Shown one piece after another: positions 19,509-27,512 of a stretch of DNA of 64,000 nt. Origin of the DNA: Kineococcus mangrovi (lineage in GTDB: Bacteria > Actinomycetota > Actinomycetes > Actinomycetales > Kineococcaceae); NCBI RefSeq assembly GCF_041320705.1, contig NZ_JBGGTQ010000005.1, positions 62,001-126,000 on the forward strand, given 5' to 3'. Made by a program: the position numbers and the translations under genes. The notes under the pieces were generated by a model that did not search any database, was not told the origin of the DNA, and saw only the letters and a program-made list of their open reading frames with translations. The first letter of the stretch is position 1, and every line of letters starts with the position of its first letter.

Positions 19509-21646
19509 TTGTCTCCCAGAGGTCCACGGGCCAGGACGAGGACGGAGCGCGAGGCCACCGGGAGCTTGGCCCCCGGGGAGAACGCCGACTCCTCGGTGAA
19601 GATGGAGATGATGCCGACCTGGTCGTCGGCGGTGTCCAGGCGCGGGCGCCAGTCGTCGCCGTAGGCCTTCTCCGGCAGGGTGAACTCGACGGTCTCGTGC
19701 CAGGGGTTGTAGAGCACGAGGAACGAGTCGCCGGTGATGCGCTCACCCCGGCGGTCCGGCTCGGGGATGGCCTCGCCGTTGAGGAAGACCATCACCGTCC
19801 GGTTGGAGGCGTCGCCCCAGTCGGCGTCGGTCATCTCGTGGCCCTCGTTGGAGAACCACTCGATGTCCCCGACCTCGGACTCACCGCCGTGCCCGGCCTC
19901 GCCGGCGAAGAAGCGGCGGCGCTGGAACGCCGGCTCCTCCCGCCGCAGCGCCACGACGCGACGGCTGAACTCCAGCAGCTCGCGCTGGGGCGCGCTCAGG
20001 TCCCAGTCGACCCAGGAGAGCTCGTTGTCCTGGCAGTAGACGTTGTTGTTCCCGCGCTGGGTCCGGCCGAGCTCGTCACCGTGCAGGATCATCGGCACGC
20101 CCTGGGACATGAGCAGCGTCGTCAGCAGGTTGCGGTGCTGGCGGGCCCGCAGGGCGACGATCTCCGCGTCCTCCGTCTCACCCTCGACGCCGCAGTTCCA
20201 GGAGCGGTTGTGGCTCTCGCCGTCCGCTCCGCCCTCGCCGTTGGCGTCGTTGTGCTTGTCGTTGTACGAGACGAGGTCGCGCATGGTGAAGCCGTCGTGG
20301 GCGGTGATGAAGTTGATGCTGGCGATGGGTTTGCGGCCCGAGTGCGCGTACAGGTCCGAGGAGCCGCTGATGCGGCTGGCGAACTCGCCGAGGGTCTTGG
20401 GCTCACCCCGCCAGAAGTCGCGCACCGTGTCCCGGTAGCGCCCGTTCCACTCCGTCCACAGCGGGGGGAACCCGCCGACCTGGTAACCGCCGTCACCGAC
20501 GTCCCACGGTTCGGCGATGAGCTTGACCTGGCTGACGATCGGGTCCTGCTGGACGAGGTCGAAGAACGCGCTCAGGCGGTCCACCTCGTGGAACTGGCGG
20601 GCCAGGGTGGCGGCGAGGTCGAAGCGGAACCCGTCGACGTGCATCTCCGTCACCCAGTACCGCAACGAGTCCATGATGAGCTGCAGGACGTGCGGGGACC
20701 GCATGAGCAGGGAGTTGCCCGTGCCCGTGGTGTCGAAGTAGTGCTTCTTGTCCTCGTCGACGAGGCGGTAGTACGCCTGGTTGTCGATGCCGCGGAAGCA
20801 CAGCGTCGGCCCCATGTGGTTGCCCTCGGCGGTGTGGTTGTAGACGACGTCGAGGATGACCTCGATGTTCGCCTCGTGCAGCGCCCGCACCATCGACTTG
20901 AACTCCTGCACCTGCTGACCCTGCTGGCCGGTGGAGGAGTAGGCGTTGTGCGGGGCGAAGAACCCGATCGTGTTGTAGCCCCAGTAGTTCGTCAGACCCT
21001 TGTCCACGAGGTGGGTGTCCTGGACGAACTGGTGCACCGGCATGAGCTCGACGGCGGTGACGCCCAGGGAGACGAGGTGGTCGATGACGGCCGGGTGGGC
21101 CATCGCGGCGTAGGTCCCGCGGATCTCCTCGGGCACGTCCGGGTGCAGCATCGTCAGGCCCTTGACGTGCGCCTCGTAGATGACGGACTCGTGGTACTCG
21201 TGCCCGGGGCGGCGGTCGTTGCCCCAGTCGAAGTACGGGTTGACCACGACCGACAGCATGGTGTGGCCGAGGGAGTCGTCGTCGTTGACCTCACCGGGCC
21301 GGTCGAAGTGGTAGCTGAACAGCGACTCGTCGCCGTCGACCTGCCCCTCGATGGCCTTGGCGTACGGGTCGAGCAGGAGCTTCTCGGGCTGGCAGCGCGC
21401 ACCGCTCTCGGGGTGGAACGGGCCGTGCACGCGGTAGCCGTAGCGCTGGCCGGGCTGGACGGCCGGCAGGTAGGCGTGCCACACGAACCCGTCCATCTCG
21501 GGCAGGTCCAGGCGCTGCTCGGTCCCGTCCGCGTCGATGAGGCACAGCTCGACCCGTTCGGCGACCTCGGAGAAGAGGGCGAAGTTCGTCCCTGCGCCGT
21601 CGTACGTGGCGCCCAGGGGGTAGGGCCGTCCGGGCCAGATCTGCAT
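19505..21646 (-). CDS. glgX: Glycogen debranching enzyme GlgX
   Basis: A 713-residue GH13 isoamylase-type enzyme that hydrolyses alpha-1,6 branches of glycogen or limit dextrins. It has an N-terminal CBM48-like domain (YPLGATYDGAGTNFALFS, then YGYRVHGPF). The catalytic blocks are VVYNHTAEG, DGFRFDLAA (nucleophile), LIAEPWDVG (acid/base) and FITAHDGFT. The frame runs to 21721, but ATG 21646 was chosen because GGAGGG lies nine bases upstream and MQIWPGRPYPLG is the usual start. It heads the glgX-treY-treZ-NUDIX transcript, so debranched chains feed TreY. Confidence 0.95.
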   Translation of the reverse strand: MQIWPGRPYPLGATYDGAGTNFALFSEVAERVELCLIDADGTEQRLDLPEMDGFVWHAYLPAVQPGQRYGYRVHGPFHPESGARCQPEKLLLDPYAKAIEGQVDGDESLFSYHFDRPGEVNDDDSLGHTMLSVVVNPYFDWGNDRRPGHEYHESVIYEAHVKGLTMLHPDVPEEIRGTYAAMAHPAVIDHLVSLGVTAVELMPVHQFVQDTHLVDKGLTNYWGYNTIGFFAPHNAYSSTGQQGQQVQEFKSMVRALHEANIEVILDVVYNHTAEGNHMGPTLCFRGIDNQAYYRLVDEDKKHYFDTTGTGNSLLMRSPHVLQLIMDSLRYWVTEMHVDGFRFDLAATLARQFHEVDRLSAFFDLVQQDPIVSQVKLIAEPWDVGDGGYQVGGFPPLWTEWNGRYRDTVRDFWRGEPKTLGEFASRISGSSDLYAHSGRKPIASINFITAHDGFTMRDLVSYNDKHNDANGEGGADGESHNRSWNCGVEGETEDAEIVALRARQHRNLLTTLLMSQGVPMILHGDELGRTQRGNNNVYCQDNELSWVDWDLSAPQRELLEFSRRVVALRREEPAFQRRRFFAGEAGHGGESEVGDIEWFSNEGHEMTDADWGDASNRTVMVFLNGEAIPEPDRRGERITGDSFLVLYNPWHETVEFTLPEKAYGDDWRPRLDTADDQVGIISIFTEESAFSPGAKLPVASRSVLVLARGPLGDK

Positions 21647-21813
21647 CGGGGGGGTCCCTCCAGCGGTCTCGAAGGTGGTCGGTGGCAGGTGCTCGTCGTG
21701 CGGGTGGTGCCGGGCCATCATGTCGGTTGCGGGCGCCCGGCACCTCCCGGAACCGCTCGGCGCCGGGGGGATCGGTCCCGGAGTGGCGACGGAACCGGCC
21801 CCCCGCCGCCGGG

Positions 21814-21819
21814 TACGGT
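21814..21819 (+). promoter_or_regulatory. Probable -10 element, leaderless yihY transcript
   Basis: TACGGT lies six bases before GTG 21826. The same hexamer and spacing precede rarA. Confidence 0.5.
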
Positions 21820-21825
21820 GGCCGG

Positions 21826-22941
21826 GTGCCCGAGGACCCCTCCCCTCCGGGTGGGGGCTGCCGGGACGGGGAGAGCGAGCGCAGGAGCGACAGCGACGAG
21901 GAGAACATGGACGTGGCCCGCTCCGAGGACGCGACGGGGACCCGGGGCGCCGTCGACGCCGGGGACGGGCCCGCCCCGGGGGTGACCGTCCGCGTGCGCC
22001 CGTCGGCGCCGCCGGTGCTGCGGGTGCTGGGCCGGGTCTGGCGGGACCTGCGGGCGCTGGCGAGCGGCACCGTCGAGGCCTGCATGCGGTTCCGCGTCAC
22101 GGGCCTGGCCGCCGAGGGCGGGTTCTTCGCGCTGCTCTCCCTGCCGCCGCTCGTCTTCGGGCTCGTGGCGAGCCTGGGGTACCTGGGGCGGTGGCTGGGG
22201 GCCGAGGACGTCGAGGCCGCCCGGGCGCAGCTGACGCGCCTGACCGAGGCGTTCTTCACCTCCCAGGCCATCTCCGACGTCATCCTCCCGACGTTCGACT
22301 CCGTCACGACCGGGGGACGGGCCGACCTGACGGTCCTGGCCTTCGCCGTCAGCGTCTGGTCGGGTTCGCGCGCGCTCAACGTCTACGTCGACACCATCGC
22401 CATCATGTACGGGCTCGGTGGCCACCGCGGCATCGTCCGCACCCGGTTGCTCTCGCTGTCGACCTACCTGGTCGCGCTGCTCGTGGGCGTCGTCGTCGTC
22501 CCGCTCGTCCTCATCGGCCCGCAGCTGCTGGGGCAGTGGCTGCCCCTGCACCTGCGCTGGCTCACCGCCCTGTACTGGCCGGTCGTCCTCGTCCTGTCCG
22601 TCTTCTGCCTGGCGACGCTGTACCACCTGGCGACGCCCGTGCGCTCGCGCTGGTGGCGGGACGTGCCCGGGGCGCTGCTGGCCCTGCTGGGGTGGCTGGC
22701 CATCTCCTGGGTGCTGCGCCGGGCGCTGTCGTTCTCCGTCGCGGGCGCCTCGACGTCGATCTACGGTCCGCTGGCCGCCCCCATCGTCGTGCTCATCTGG
22801 TTCTACTTCCTGGCCATCACGGTGCTCATCGGCGCGGCCCTGAACTCGGCCGTCGACCGGGTCTGGCCGGACCCGACCAAGGCCGCCGCCCGCCAGGACG
22901 CCCGCCTGCAGGCGGCCGAGCGGCGGCGCTGGGTCCCCTGA
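21826..22941 (+). CDS. YihY/BrkB-family inner-membrane protein
   Basis: A 371-residue polytopic protein. After a hydrophilic ~60-residue N-terminus come about six hydrophobic segments, including the family's GGFFALLSLPPLVFGLVASLG-type first helix, WSGSRALNVYVDTI and a late SIYGPLAAPIVVLIWFYF motif. The family was once annotated as tRNase BN, which is wrong; its function is not established. The start is uncertain: GTG 21826 has the leaderless context, while ATG 21907 has GAGGAG only three bases upstream. Confidence 0.85.
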   Translation: MPEDPSPPGGGCRDGESERRSDSDEENMDVARSEDATGTRGAVDAGDGPAPGVTVRVRPSAPPVLRVLGRVWRDLRALASGTVEACMRFRVTGLAAEGGFFALLSLPPLVFGLVASLGYLGRWLGAEDVEAARAQLTRLTEAFFTSQAISDVILPTFDSVTTGGRADLTVLAFAVSVWSGSRALNVYVDTIAIMYGLGGHRGIVRTRLLSLSTYLVALLVGVVVVPLVLIGPQLLGQWLPLHLRWLTALYWPVVLVLSVFCLATLYHLATPVRSRWWRDVPGALLALLGWLAISWVLRRALSFSVAGASTSIYGPLAAPIVVLIWFYFLAITVLIGAALNSAVDRVWPDPTKAAARQDARLQAAERRRWVP

Positions 22942-22971
22942 CCGGGTGCGGAGCGCCGGTGCCGTGTCGTC

Positions 22972-22995
22972 GGTGATCACCCGGTGGGTGAGACT
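22972..22995 (+). promoter_or_regulatory. Palindrome and weak -10 upstream of the amidohydrolase gene
   Basis: The perfect 10-bp palindrome GGTGATCACC (22972-22981) is followed by GAGACT (22990-22995), which lies six bases before GTG 23002. The palindrome would occupy the core promoter spacer of a leaderless transcript. Confidence 0.35.
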
Positions 22996-23001
22996 GGCCG
23001 G

Positions 23002-24111
23002 GTGGACCTGAACCGCATCACCTCCGCCGGCCGTCGCCGCGCCCGCGACCTGGCAGCCCGGGCGCGGCTGAGCAGCCACCGCCTGGCGACCTACCGCCCG
23101 CGCAGCGAGCTGGTCCTGCCCGTGACGGACGTGCCGCGGGCGGCGGTGCCGGCCGTGGACGCCCACAACCACCTCGGCCGCTGGCTGACCGGCGGGCACG
23201 CCTGGCTGGTCCCCGACGTCGGGGCGCTGCTGGCCCGCATGGACGAGCTGAACATCGCGGCGGTGGTCAACCTCGACGGCCTGCCCGGTGACCTGGAGGC
23301 CAACCTGGACCGGTACGACCGCGCCCACCCCGGCCGGTTCGCGACCTTCGCGCACGTGGAGTGGCGGCGGATCGCCCAGGGCCCGGCGGGGGTGGCGACC
23401 ATGGTCGGGCAGGTGGAGGCCGCGGCTCGCGCGGGCGCGGCCGGCCTGAAGGTGTGGAAGGACCTGGGTCTGCTGGTGCGGGACGCCGGGGGTGCCCTGG
23501 TGCGCCCGCACGACCCGCGGCTGTCCGACGTGTTCGAGGCCGCCGGGGAGGCCGGGCTGCCCGTGCTGGTCCACGTCGGCGACCCGCCGGCGTTCTTCCG
23601 GCCCGTCGACCGGCGCAACGAGCGGCTGGAGGAGCTGACCCTGCACCCGGACTGGAGCTGGCACGACAAGGGCGTGCCCACCCACCCCGAGCTGCAGGAC
23701 GCCTTCGACGCCCTCGTCGGCGCGCACCCGGGCACGACGTTCATCGGCGCCCACGTCGCGGGCTGGGCGGAGAACCTGCAGTGGGTCTCCGAGGCGCTGG
23801 ACCGGCACCCGAACCTGGTCGTGGACACCGGGGCCCGGCTGGCCGAGCTGGGCCGGCAGCCGCGGGCGGCGGCGGCCCTGCTGGCCCGCCACCCCGACCG
23901 GGTGCTGTGGGGCAGCGACAGCTTCCCCTTCGACACCGAGGCCGTGCGGCGCTGGTTCCGCGTCCTGGAGACGGCGGACGAGGCCTTCGACTACGGCCCC
24001 GAACCGGACCAGGGCCGCTGGACGGTCTCCGGGCTGGACCTGGACGCCGACCAGCTCGCGGCCCTGTACTCCGGCAACGCCCGCCGGGTCGTCCCGGCCC
24101 TGCGCGGCTGA
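23002..24111 (+). CDS. Amidohydrolase-family metal-dependent hydrolase (amidohydro_2 type)
   Basis: A 369-residue TIM-barrel protein. Metal-ligand-like residues are visible in DAHNHLGRW (residue ~54), LVHVGDPPAFF (~190), FIGAHVAGWAENL (~250) and WGSDSFPFD (~310). This pattern fits the ACMSD/DHBD-type group that decarboxylates or hydrolyses aromatic acids. No pathway genes are adjacent, so the substrate is unknown. It stands alone between the YihY gene and a convergent glycosyltransferase. Confidence 0.82.
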   Translation: MDLNRITSAGRRRARDLAARARLSSHRLATYRPRSELVLPVTDVPRAAVPAVDAHNHLGRWLTGGHAWLVPDVGALLARMDELNIAAVVNLDGLPGDLEANLDRYDRAHPGRFATFAHVEWRRIAQGPAGVATMVGQVEAAARAGAAGLKVWKDLGLLVRDAGGALVRPHDPRLSDVFEAAGEAGLPVLVHVGDPPAFFRPVDRRNERLEELTLHPDWSWHDKGVPTHPELQDAFDALVGAHPGTTFIGAHVAGWAENLQWVSEALDRHPNLVVDTGARLAELGRQPRAAAALLARHPDRVLWGSDSFPFDTEAVRRWFRVLETADEAFDYGPEPDQGRWTVSGLDLDADQLAALYSGNARRVVPALRG

Positions 24112-24123
24112 GGGGGCGGCTCC

Positions 24124-25362
24124 TCAGCCGTCCTGCCCGCCGGGGACCGCGGCCGGGTCCGCGGTGCCGTCCTCGAGGTCGCCCGCGAGCTCGTCCACCA
24201 GGCCCGCCGGCAGGGGCCGCCCCGCCACCCGGGCCAGGACGGCCAGGTGCCGGTGGGCCAGCCGCCGGGCGTCGAACCGGCGCGCGAACTCCGGCCCCCG
24301 GGCGGCGGCGGCGCGCAGCGGTCGCGGATCGCTCAGGTGCGCGGCCAGCGCCTCGGTGAGCGCCTCGACGGACTCCGGCGGTACGAGCCGGCCCAGGTCG
24401 CCCTCGGCCAGCAGCATCCGCGTGCCCACCGAGCAGTCGGTGGCCACCACGGGCGTGCCCAGTGCGAGGGACTCCAGCAGCGTCAGGGGCATGGCCTCCG
24501 TCCGGGAGCTGCAGACGTAGAGGTCGGCCCCCGACAGCACCAGGTCGGGACGGTCGGTGAAGCCGGGCAGGTGCACGTGGTCGGCGCCGAGCTCGGTCAC
24601 CAGAGCCTCCAGCTCGGCGCGGCCCGCACCTTCACCGGCGATGGTCAGCTCGTGCTCCAGGCCCCGTGCCCGCACCGCGGCCGAGGCGCGCACCAGCAGG
24701 TCGAACCCCTTGTGCGGGGTCAGCCGGCCCAGGGAGACCACCTGCGGGACCGTGGAGCTCCGCGGGGGCTGCCCGGCCACCCGCGAGCGCAGGGCGTCGA
24801 CGTCGATGCCGTTGACGACGACGTGGGTGCGCTCGGCCGGCTGGCCGTTGGCGACGATCCCCGGCACCAGGCCGGGGGAGACGCAGACGGTGGCGTCGGC
24901 GTGCGCGTCGGCCAGCCGGGTCACCCGGCGCAGGTGCGGGGGGACCCACGCCGCGACGGCCTCGTCGAGGTCGCCCTGGGCCAGGACGACGAACGGCCGT
25001 CGGGTCAGCCGGGCCGCGATCCAGCCCGCGAGCACGCCGTGACCGATCTCCGACCCCGAGACCACGACGTCGTGGTGGCGGGCCTGCGCGACCAGGCGGC
25101 GCAGCCCCCGCGGGAGGCGGCGCACACCGGGCTCGGTGGCATCGGCCCCCAGGACGAGGGGCACCGAGGGGTCGGGGGTGGCCGTCGGGGTCCCGGAGAC
25201 GTCCTCGAGGGCGAAGACGGTCGTCGCGACCCCGTCGGCTACGAACCTGCGCGCCAGCTCCAGGACCACCCGCAGACCGCCGTTCTCGCGCAGGTGCCCC
25301 TGCACGAAGAGGACACGCAGGTCACCACGACGTCGGGACACGGGGCGGGGAACCGGAGGCAC
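24124..25362 (-). CDS. GT4-family glycosyltransferase
   Basis: A 412-residue GT-B glycosyltransferase. The acceptor domain starts LRVLFVQGHLRENGGLRVVLELARRF; the donor domain has VSLGRLTPHKGFDLLVRA and the EX7E-like SRTEAMPLTLLESLALGTPVV. It probably uses an NDP- or GDP-sugar to build an envelope glycan or glycolipid; the acceptor is unknown. GTG 25362 was chosen because TACCGT (25370-25375, reverse strand) lies seven bases upstream; the frame continues to 25404. Confidence 0.85.
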   Translation of the reverse strand: MPPVPRPVSRRRGDLRVLFVQGHLRENGGLRVVLELARRFVADGVATTVFALEDVSGTPTATPDPSVPLVLGADATEPGVRRLPRGLRRLVAQARHHDVVVSGSEIGHGVLAGWIAARLTRRPFVVLAQGDLDEAVAAWVPPHLRRVTRLADAHADATVCVSPGLVPGIVANGQPAERTHVVVNGIDVDALRSRVAGQPPRSSTVPQVVSLGRLTPHKGFDLLVRASAAVRARGLEHELTIAGEGAGRAELEALVTELGADHVHLPGFTDRPDLVLSGADLYVCSSRTEAMPLTLLESLALGTPVVATDCSVGTRMLLAEGDLGRLVPPESVEALTEALAAHLSDPRPLRAAAARGPEFARRFDARRLAHRHLAVLARVAGRPLPAGLVDELAGDLEDGTADPAAVPGGQDG

Positions 25363-25506
25363 GGGCACCACGGTACGGACATCGGCGGCGCCGCACGGGC
25401 TCACCGCGGATTGGTCAGCCGTCCCGCCGCAGGTGGTCCACCCGTGCGGGGGACGCCTGGACGCGTGCTGGGGGCGAGGTGCGGTGAGGGGGCGCGCAGA
25501 CGTGCA

Positions 25507-25542
25507 AGAGGGCCCGGGACCATCGCTGGTCTCGGGCCCTCT
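25507..25542 (-). terminator. Hairpin terminator of the tRNA-Gly/Cys/Val operon
   Basis: A 16-bp stem with one mismatch (AGAGGGCCCGGGACCA / TGGTCTCGGGCCCTCT) around a four-base loop starts eight bases past the tRNA-Val CCA end. There is no T-tract, as is common in high-GC actinomycetes. Confidence 0.8.
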
Positions 25543-25549
25543 GGTGGGG

Positions 25550-25624
25550 TGGTGGGCGATACTGGGATCGAACCAGTGACCTCTTCCGTGTCAGGGAAGC
25601 GCGCTACCGCTGCGCCAATCGCCC
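25550..25624 (-). tRNA. tRNA-Val (anticodon GAC), CCA encoded
   Basis: A complete cloverleaf. The acceptor stem is GGGCGAT/ATCGCCC, the anticodon stem-loop CTTCC-CTGACAC-GGAAG gives GAC, the T arm reads CTGGTTCGATCCCAG, the discriminator is A, and the CCA is encoded at 25550-25552. It is the last tRNA of a three-tRNA transcript. Confidence 0.96.
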
Positions 25625-25658
25625 TCGTCCTCCGCGCCGGGAGCTACCCGGTGCCGAG

Positions 25659-25732
25659 TGGAGGTGGAGACGGGATTCGAACCCGTGTGGACGGCTTTGC
25701 AGGCCGCTGCCTAACCTCTCGGCCACTCCACC
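25659..25732 (-). tRNA. tRNA-Cys (anticodon GCA), CCA encoded
   Basis: The acceptor stem is GGTGGAG/CTCCACC with discriminator T and encoded CCA (25659-25661). The anticodon loop CTGCAAA gives GCA and the T arm is GGGTTCGAATCCC. It is the middle gene of the tRNA cluster. Confidence 0.95.
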
Positions 25733-25764
25733 GTGAGGCTCGCGCCCCGCAAGCCGAACCCCCG

Positions 25765-25837
25765 AGCGGACGACCGGACTCGAACCGGCGACCCTAACCT
25801 TGGCAAGGTTATGCGCTACCAACTGCGCTACGTCCGC
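25765..25837 (-). tRNA. tRNA-Gly (anticodon GCC)
   Basis: The acceptor stem is GCGGACG/CGTCCGC with discriminator T. The anticodon stem-loop TAACC-TTGCCAA-GGTTA gives GCC and the T arm is CCGGTTCGAGTCCGG. No CCA is encoded, unlike the next two tRNAs. It is the first gene of the cluster. Confidence 0.95.
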
Positions 25838-25887
25838 GTGCTTCCGGTTCCCCTGCCGTTCCCGGCCGGTTCCCCGTGGCGTTGAAA

Positions 25888-25916
25888 ACATTAGCCGACA
25901 TCGTGGGCTCGGCCAA
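25888..25916 (-). promoter_or_regulatory. Promoter of the tRNA-Gly/Cys/Val cluster
   Basis: On the reverse strand TTGGCC (25911-25916) and TAATGT (25888-25893) are 17 bases apart, a standard housekeeping sigma spacing. The predicted start near 25881 leaves a ~44-base leader before tRNA-Gly. Confidence 0.7.
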
Positions 25917-25987
25917 ATCACCCCCGCCGCAGCACGGTCCGGGCGGGGGGAGGCGTCGTGCGGCAGGTCGTCCCGGGGCGCCGGGCC

Positions 25988-26416
25988 TCAGGAGACGAGG
26001 CGGGCGATGAGGTCGTCCAGGTCCAGGTGCCGGCTCTCGCGGCCCGGCGGGACCAGGGCGTCGGCCCGCCGCAGGAAGCGGCGCACGTCGGCCCCGTCGG
26101 CCTCGAGCTCGGCGTTGCCGTCCGGCGACGACAGCCGCAGGACGATGCGCGGGCGCCCGTCGGCCGCGTCGGTGCACGGGCGCACCTGCACGTCCCCGTC
26201 CCCCGTCGGACCGGTGAGGCCCTCGCGCAGCAGGTCGCGGGCGAAGACCCACTCCACGTCGGCGTCACCGCCGCGGAAGACGGCGTGGATCGCGTAGGGG
26301 TCGTCGGCGCCGTAGCGGAGGCTGGCCGGGACCGGCAGGCCGGGGCCACCGGTCGTCCGGAGCCGCAGGGAGACGTCGACGTCGACCTCGGTCTTGCGGT
26401 GCGGCAGTGCAGGCAC
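25988..26416 (-). CDS. ssgB: SsgA-like protein, SsgB type (sporulation/cell-division regulator)
   Basis: A 142-residue SALP protein. Family blocks are VSLRLRTT, PVPASLRYGADDPYAIHAVF, VEWVFARDLLREGL and RFLRRADALVPPG...HLDLDDLI. In Streptomyces SsgB recruits FtsZ to sporulation septum sites. Such proteins occur only in morphologically complex actinomycetes. GTG 26416 was chosen because GGAGGT lies just upstream; the length then matches S. coelicolor SsgB (~137). A sigma-B-like element lies further upstream (26472-26497). Confidence 0.9.
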   Translation of the reverse strand: MPALPHRKTEVDVDVSLRLRTTGGPGLPVPASLRYGADDPYAIHAVFRGGDADVEWVFARDLLREGLTGPTGDGDVQVRPCTDAADGRPRIVLRLSSPDGNAELEADGADVRRFLRRADALVPPGRESRHLDLDDLIARLVS

Positions 26417-26738
26417 GTCGACCTCCGTGTGCTCTTGGCCGCTGACGGGCTCCAGCGACCGTGCTGACCAGTTTCCCACCAAGTGCGCCGTCGAAACACT
26501 CGAACGACGCAACTGGGACGTCGGCGCGTCGTCGGGGGTTCCCCCGCGGTTCGACGGGGGGTCCCGCGCCCAGTGGTGTGACACGGCTCACGGCCGTGGC
26601 GGGCAGAACCTCCCCGGGTGCCGGGAGCGTCCGAGCCGGCCCGGTCGTTGGGACCGGCGTCGGGACTGCTGCGGGGACCGGGCCGGGAGGTCGGCCCCCG
26701 GCGCCGGCACGGACGTCGAGCGGGACGGGGAGGTACGG
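26417..26738. promoter_or_regulatory. Divergent intergenic region between ssgB and the PGPGW gene
   Basis: These 322 bases hold no convincing gene. On the ssgB side, GTTT (26494-26497, reverse strand), a 16-base gap and GGGAAA (26472-26477) resemble the sigma-B/sigma-H class promoter GTTT-N14-16-GGGTAT. On the other side only a Shine-Dalgarno (GGGGAGG, 26727-26733) is clear. Confidence 0.4.
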
Positions 26739-27338
26739 GTGGGGGCGGTGCGCGCGCGGGACCACGGGGCCGGTGCCGGCGGGGAGGACGACACCCTGCC
26801 GGGCCCCCGGCTGCCCGACCCACCGCACGCGCCGCAGGCCGTGCAGCGCCCCGTGGACGCCCGTGCGGTGGGGCCGGACGCGGCCGCGGAGGCGGCCCGC
26901 AGCGCCCGTCGGCACCGCACCCACCGGTTGCGGGCCTCCCTGCACGCGCGGCGCGAGGTCATCCGCGCCGACGTCCGGCGCAACCGGCTGTACCGAGCGG
27001 GCGTCGGAGCCGTCGGCACCGCCGTGGTGGTCGTGGGGCTGGCGCTCGTCCCCCTGCCCGGCCCGGGGTGGCTCGTCGTCTTCACGGGACTGGCGGTGCT
27101 CGGCAGCGAGTTCTCCTCCGCCCAGCGGCTCAAGCACTTCGGCGAGCGCCAGGTGCACCGCTGGGCGCGGTGGGTCCTGGCGCGGTCGCTGACCACGCGC
27201 GCCGCGCTCGGGGCCGGGACCGTCGCCGTCGTCGCCGCCGCGGTGTGGGGCTGGCTCGCGTGGCAGGGGCTGCCCGCGTGGACGCCCGAGGTCGTGACGG
27301 CCCAGCTGCAGCGGGTCCCCGGCCTGCGGCAGGGGTGA
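26739..27338 (+). CDS. Actinobacterial PGPGW/TIGR02611-type membrane protein
   Basis: A 199-residue protein with a ~85-residue Arg-rich hydrophilic N-terminus and two hydrophobic segments. The first ends in the family signature LVPLPGPGWLVVFTGLAVLGSEF, then QRLKHFGERQVHRW, and a final helix near residue 165. The function is unknown. GTG 26739 has GGGGAGG five bases upstream. It is oriented away from ssgB and toward the tRNA-Val gene. Confidence 0.78.
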   Translation: MGAVRARDHGAGAGGEDDTLPGPRLPDPPHAPQAVQRPVDARAVGPDAAAEAARSARRHRTHRLRASLHARREVIRADVRRNRLYRAGVGAVGTAVVVVGLALVPLPGPGWLVVFTGLAVLGSEFSSAQRLKHFGERQVHRWARWVLARSLTTRAALGAGTVAVVAAAVWGWLAWQGLPAWTPEVVTAQLQRVPGLRQG

Positions 27339-27364
27339 GCGCACCCGCGCCGGGACGACCGGTC

Positions 27365-27392
27365 GTGACCAGCCCCGCGGGTCCGGTATGGT
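27365..27392 (+). promoter_or_regulatory. Promoter of tRNA-Val(CAC)
   Basis: GTGACC (27365-27370) and TATGGT (27387-27392) are 16 bases apart. Transcription would start about 25 bases before the tRNA. Confidence 0.55.
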
Positions 27393-27423
27393 TCTCGAGC
27401 CGGTCGCGTTCAGCGCGACGACC

Positions 27424-27495
27424 GGGCGATTAGCTCAGTGGTAGAGCACTTCGTTCACACCGAAGGGGTCACTGGTTCGAACCCAGTATCGCCCA
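27424..27495 (+). tRNA. tRNA-Val (anticodon CAC)
   Basis: The acceptor stem is GGGCGAT/ATCGCCC and the discriminator A. The D arm is GCTCAGTGGTAGAGC, the anticodon stem-loop CTTCG-TTCACAC-CGAAG gives CAC, and the T arm is CTGGTTCGAACCCAG. No CCA is encoded. It shares its acceptor stem with the tRNA-Val(GAC) gene 1.8 kb away on the other strand. Confidence 0.96.
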
Positions 27496-27512
27496 CCCAG
27501 CACACTCGTGGG

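Noticed and set aside
15246-19664. A 1472-codon forward open frame opposite treZ and treY
   Set aside because: Long antisense frames arise from GC bias; the translation is low in complexity (Val/Arg/Gly) and lacks any domain, while treZ and treY are certain.
25507-25542. Reading the large hairpin as a terminator for a forward-strand gene
   Set aside because: No forward gene ends there; it lies just after the reverse-strand tRNA-Val, which explains it.
25550-25837. Integration site (att) in the tRNA cluster
   Set aside because: No integrase, no repeated tRNA 3' fragment and no foreign-looking DNA next to the tRNA genes.
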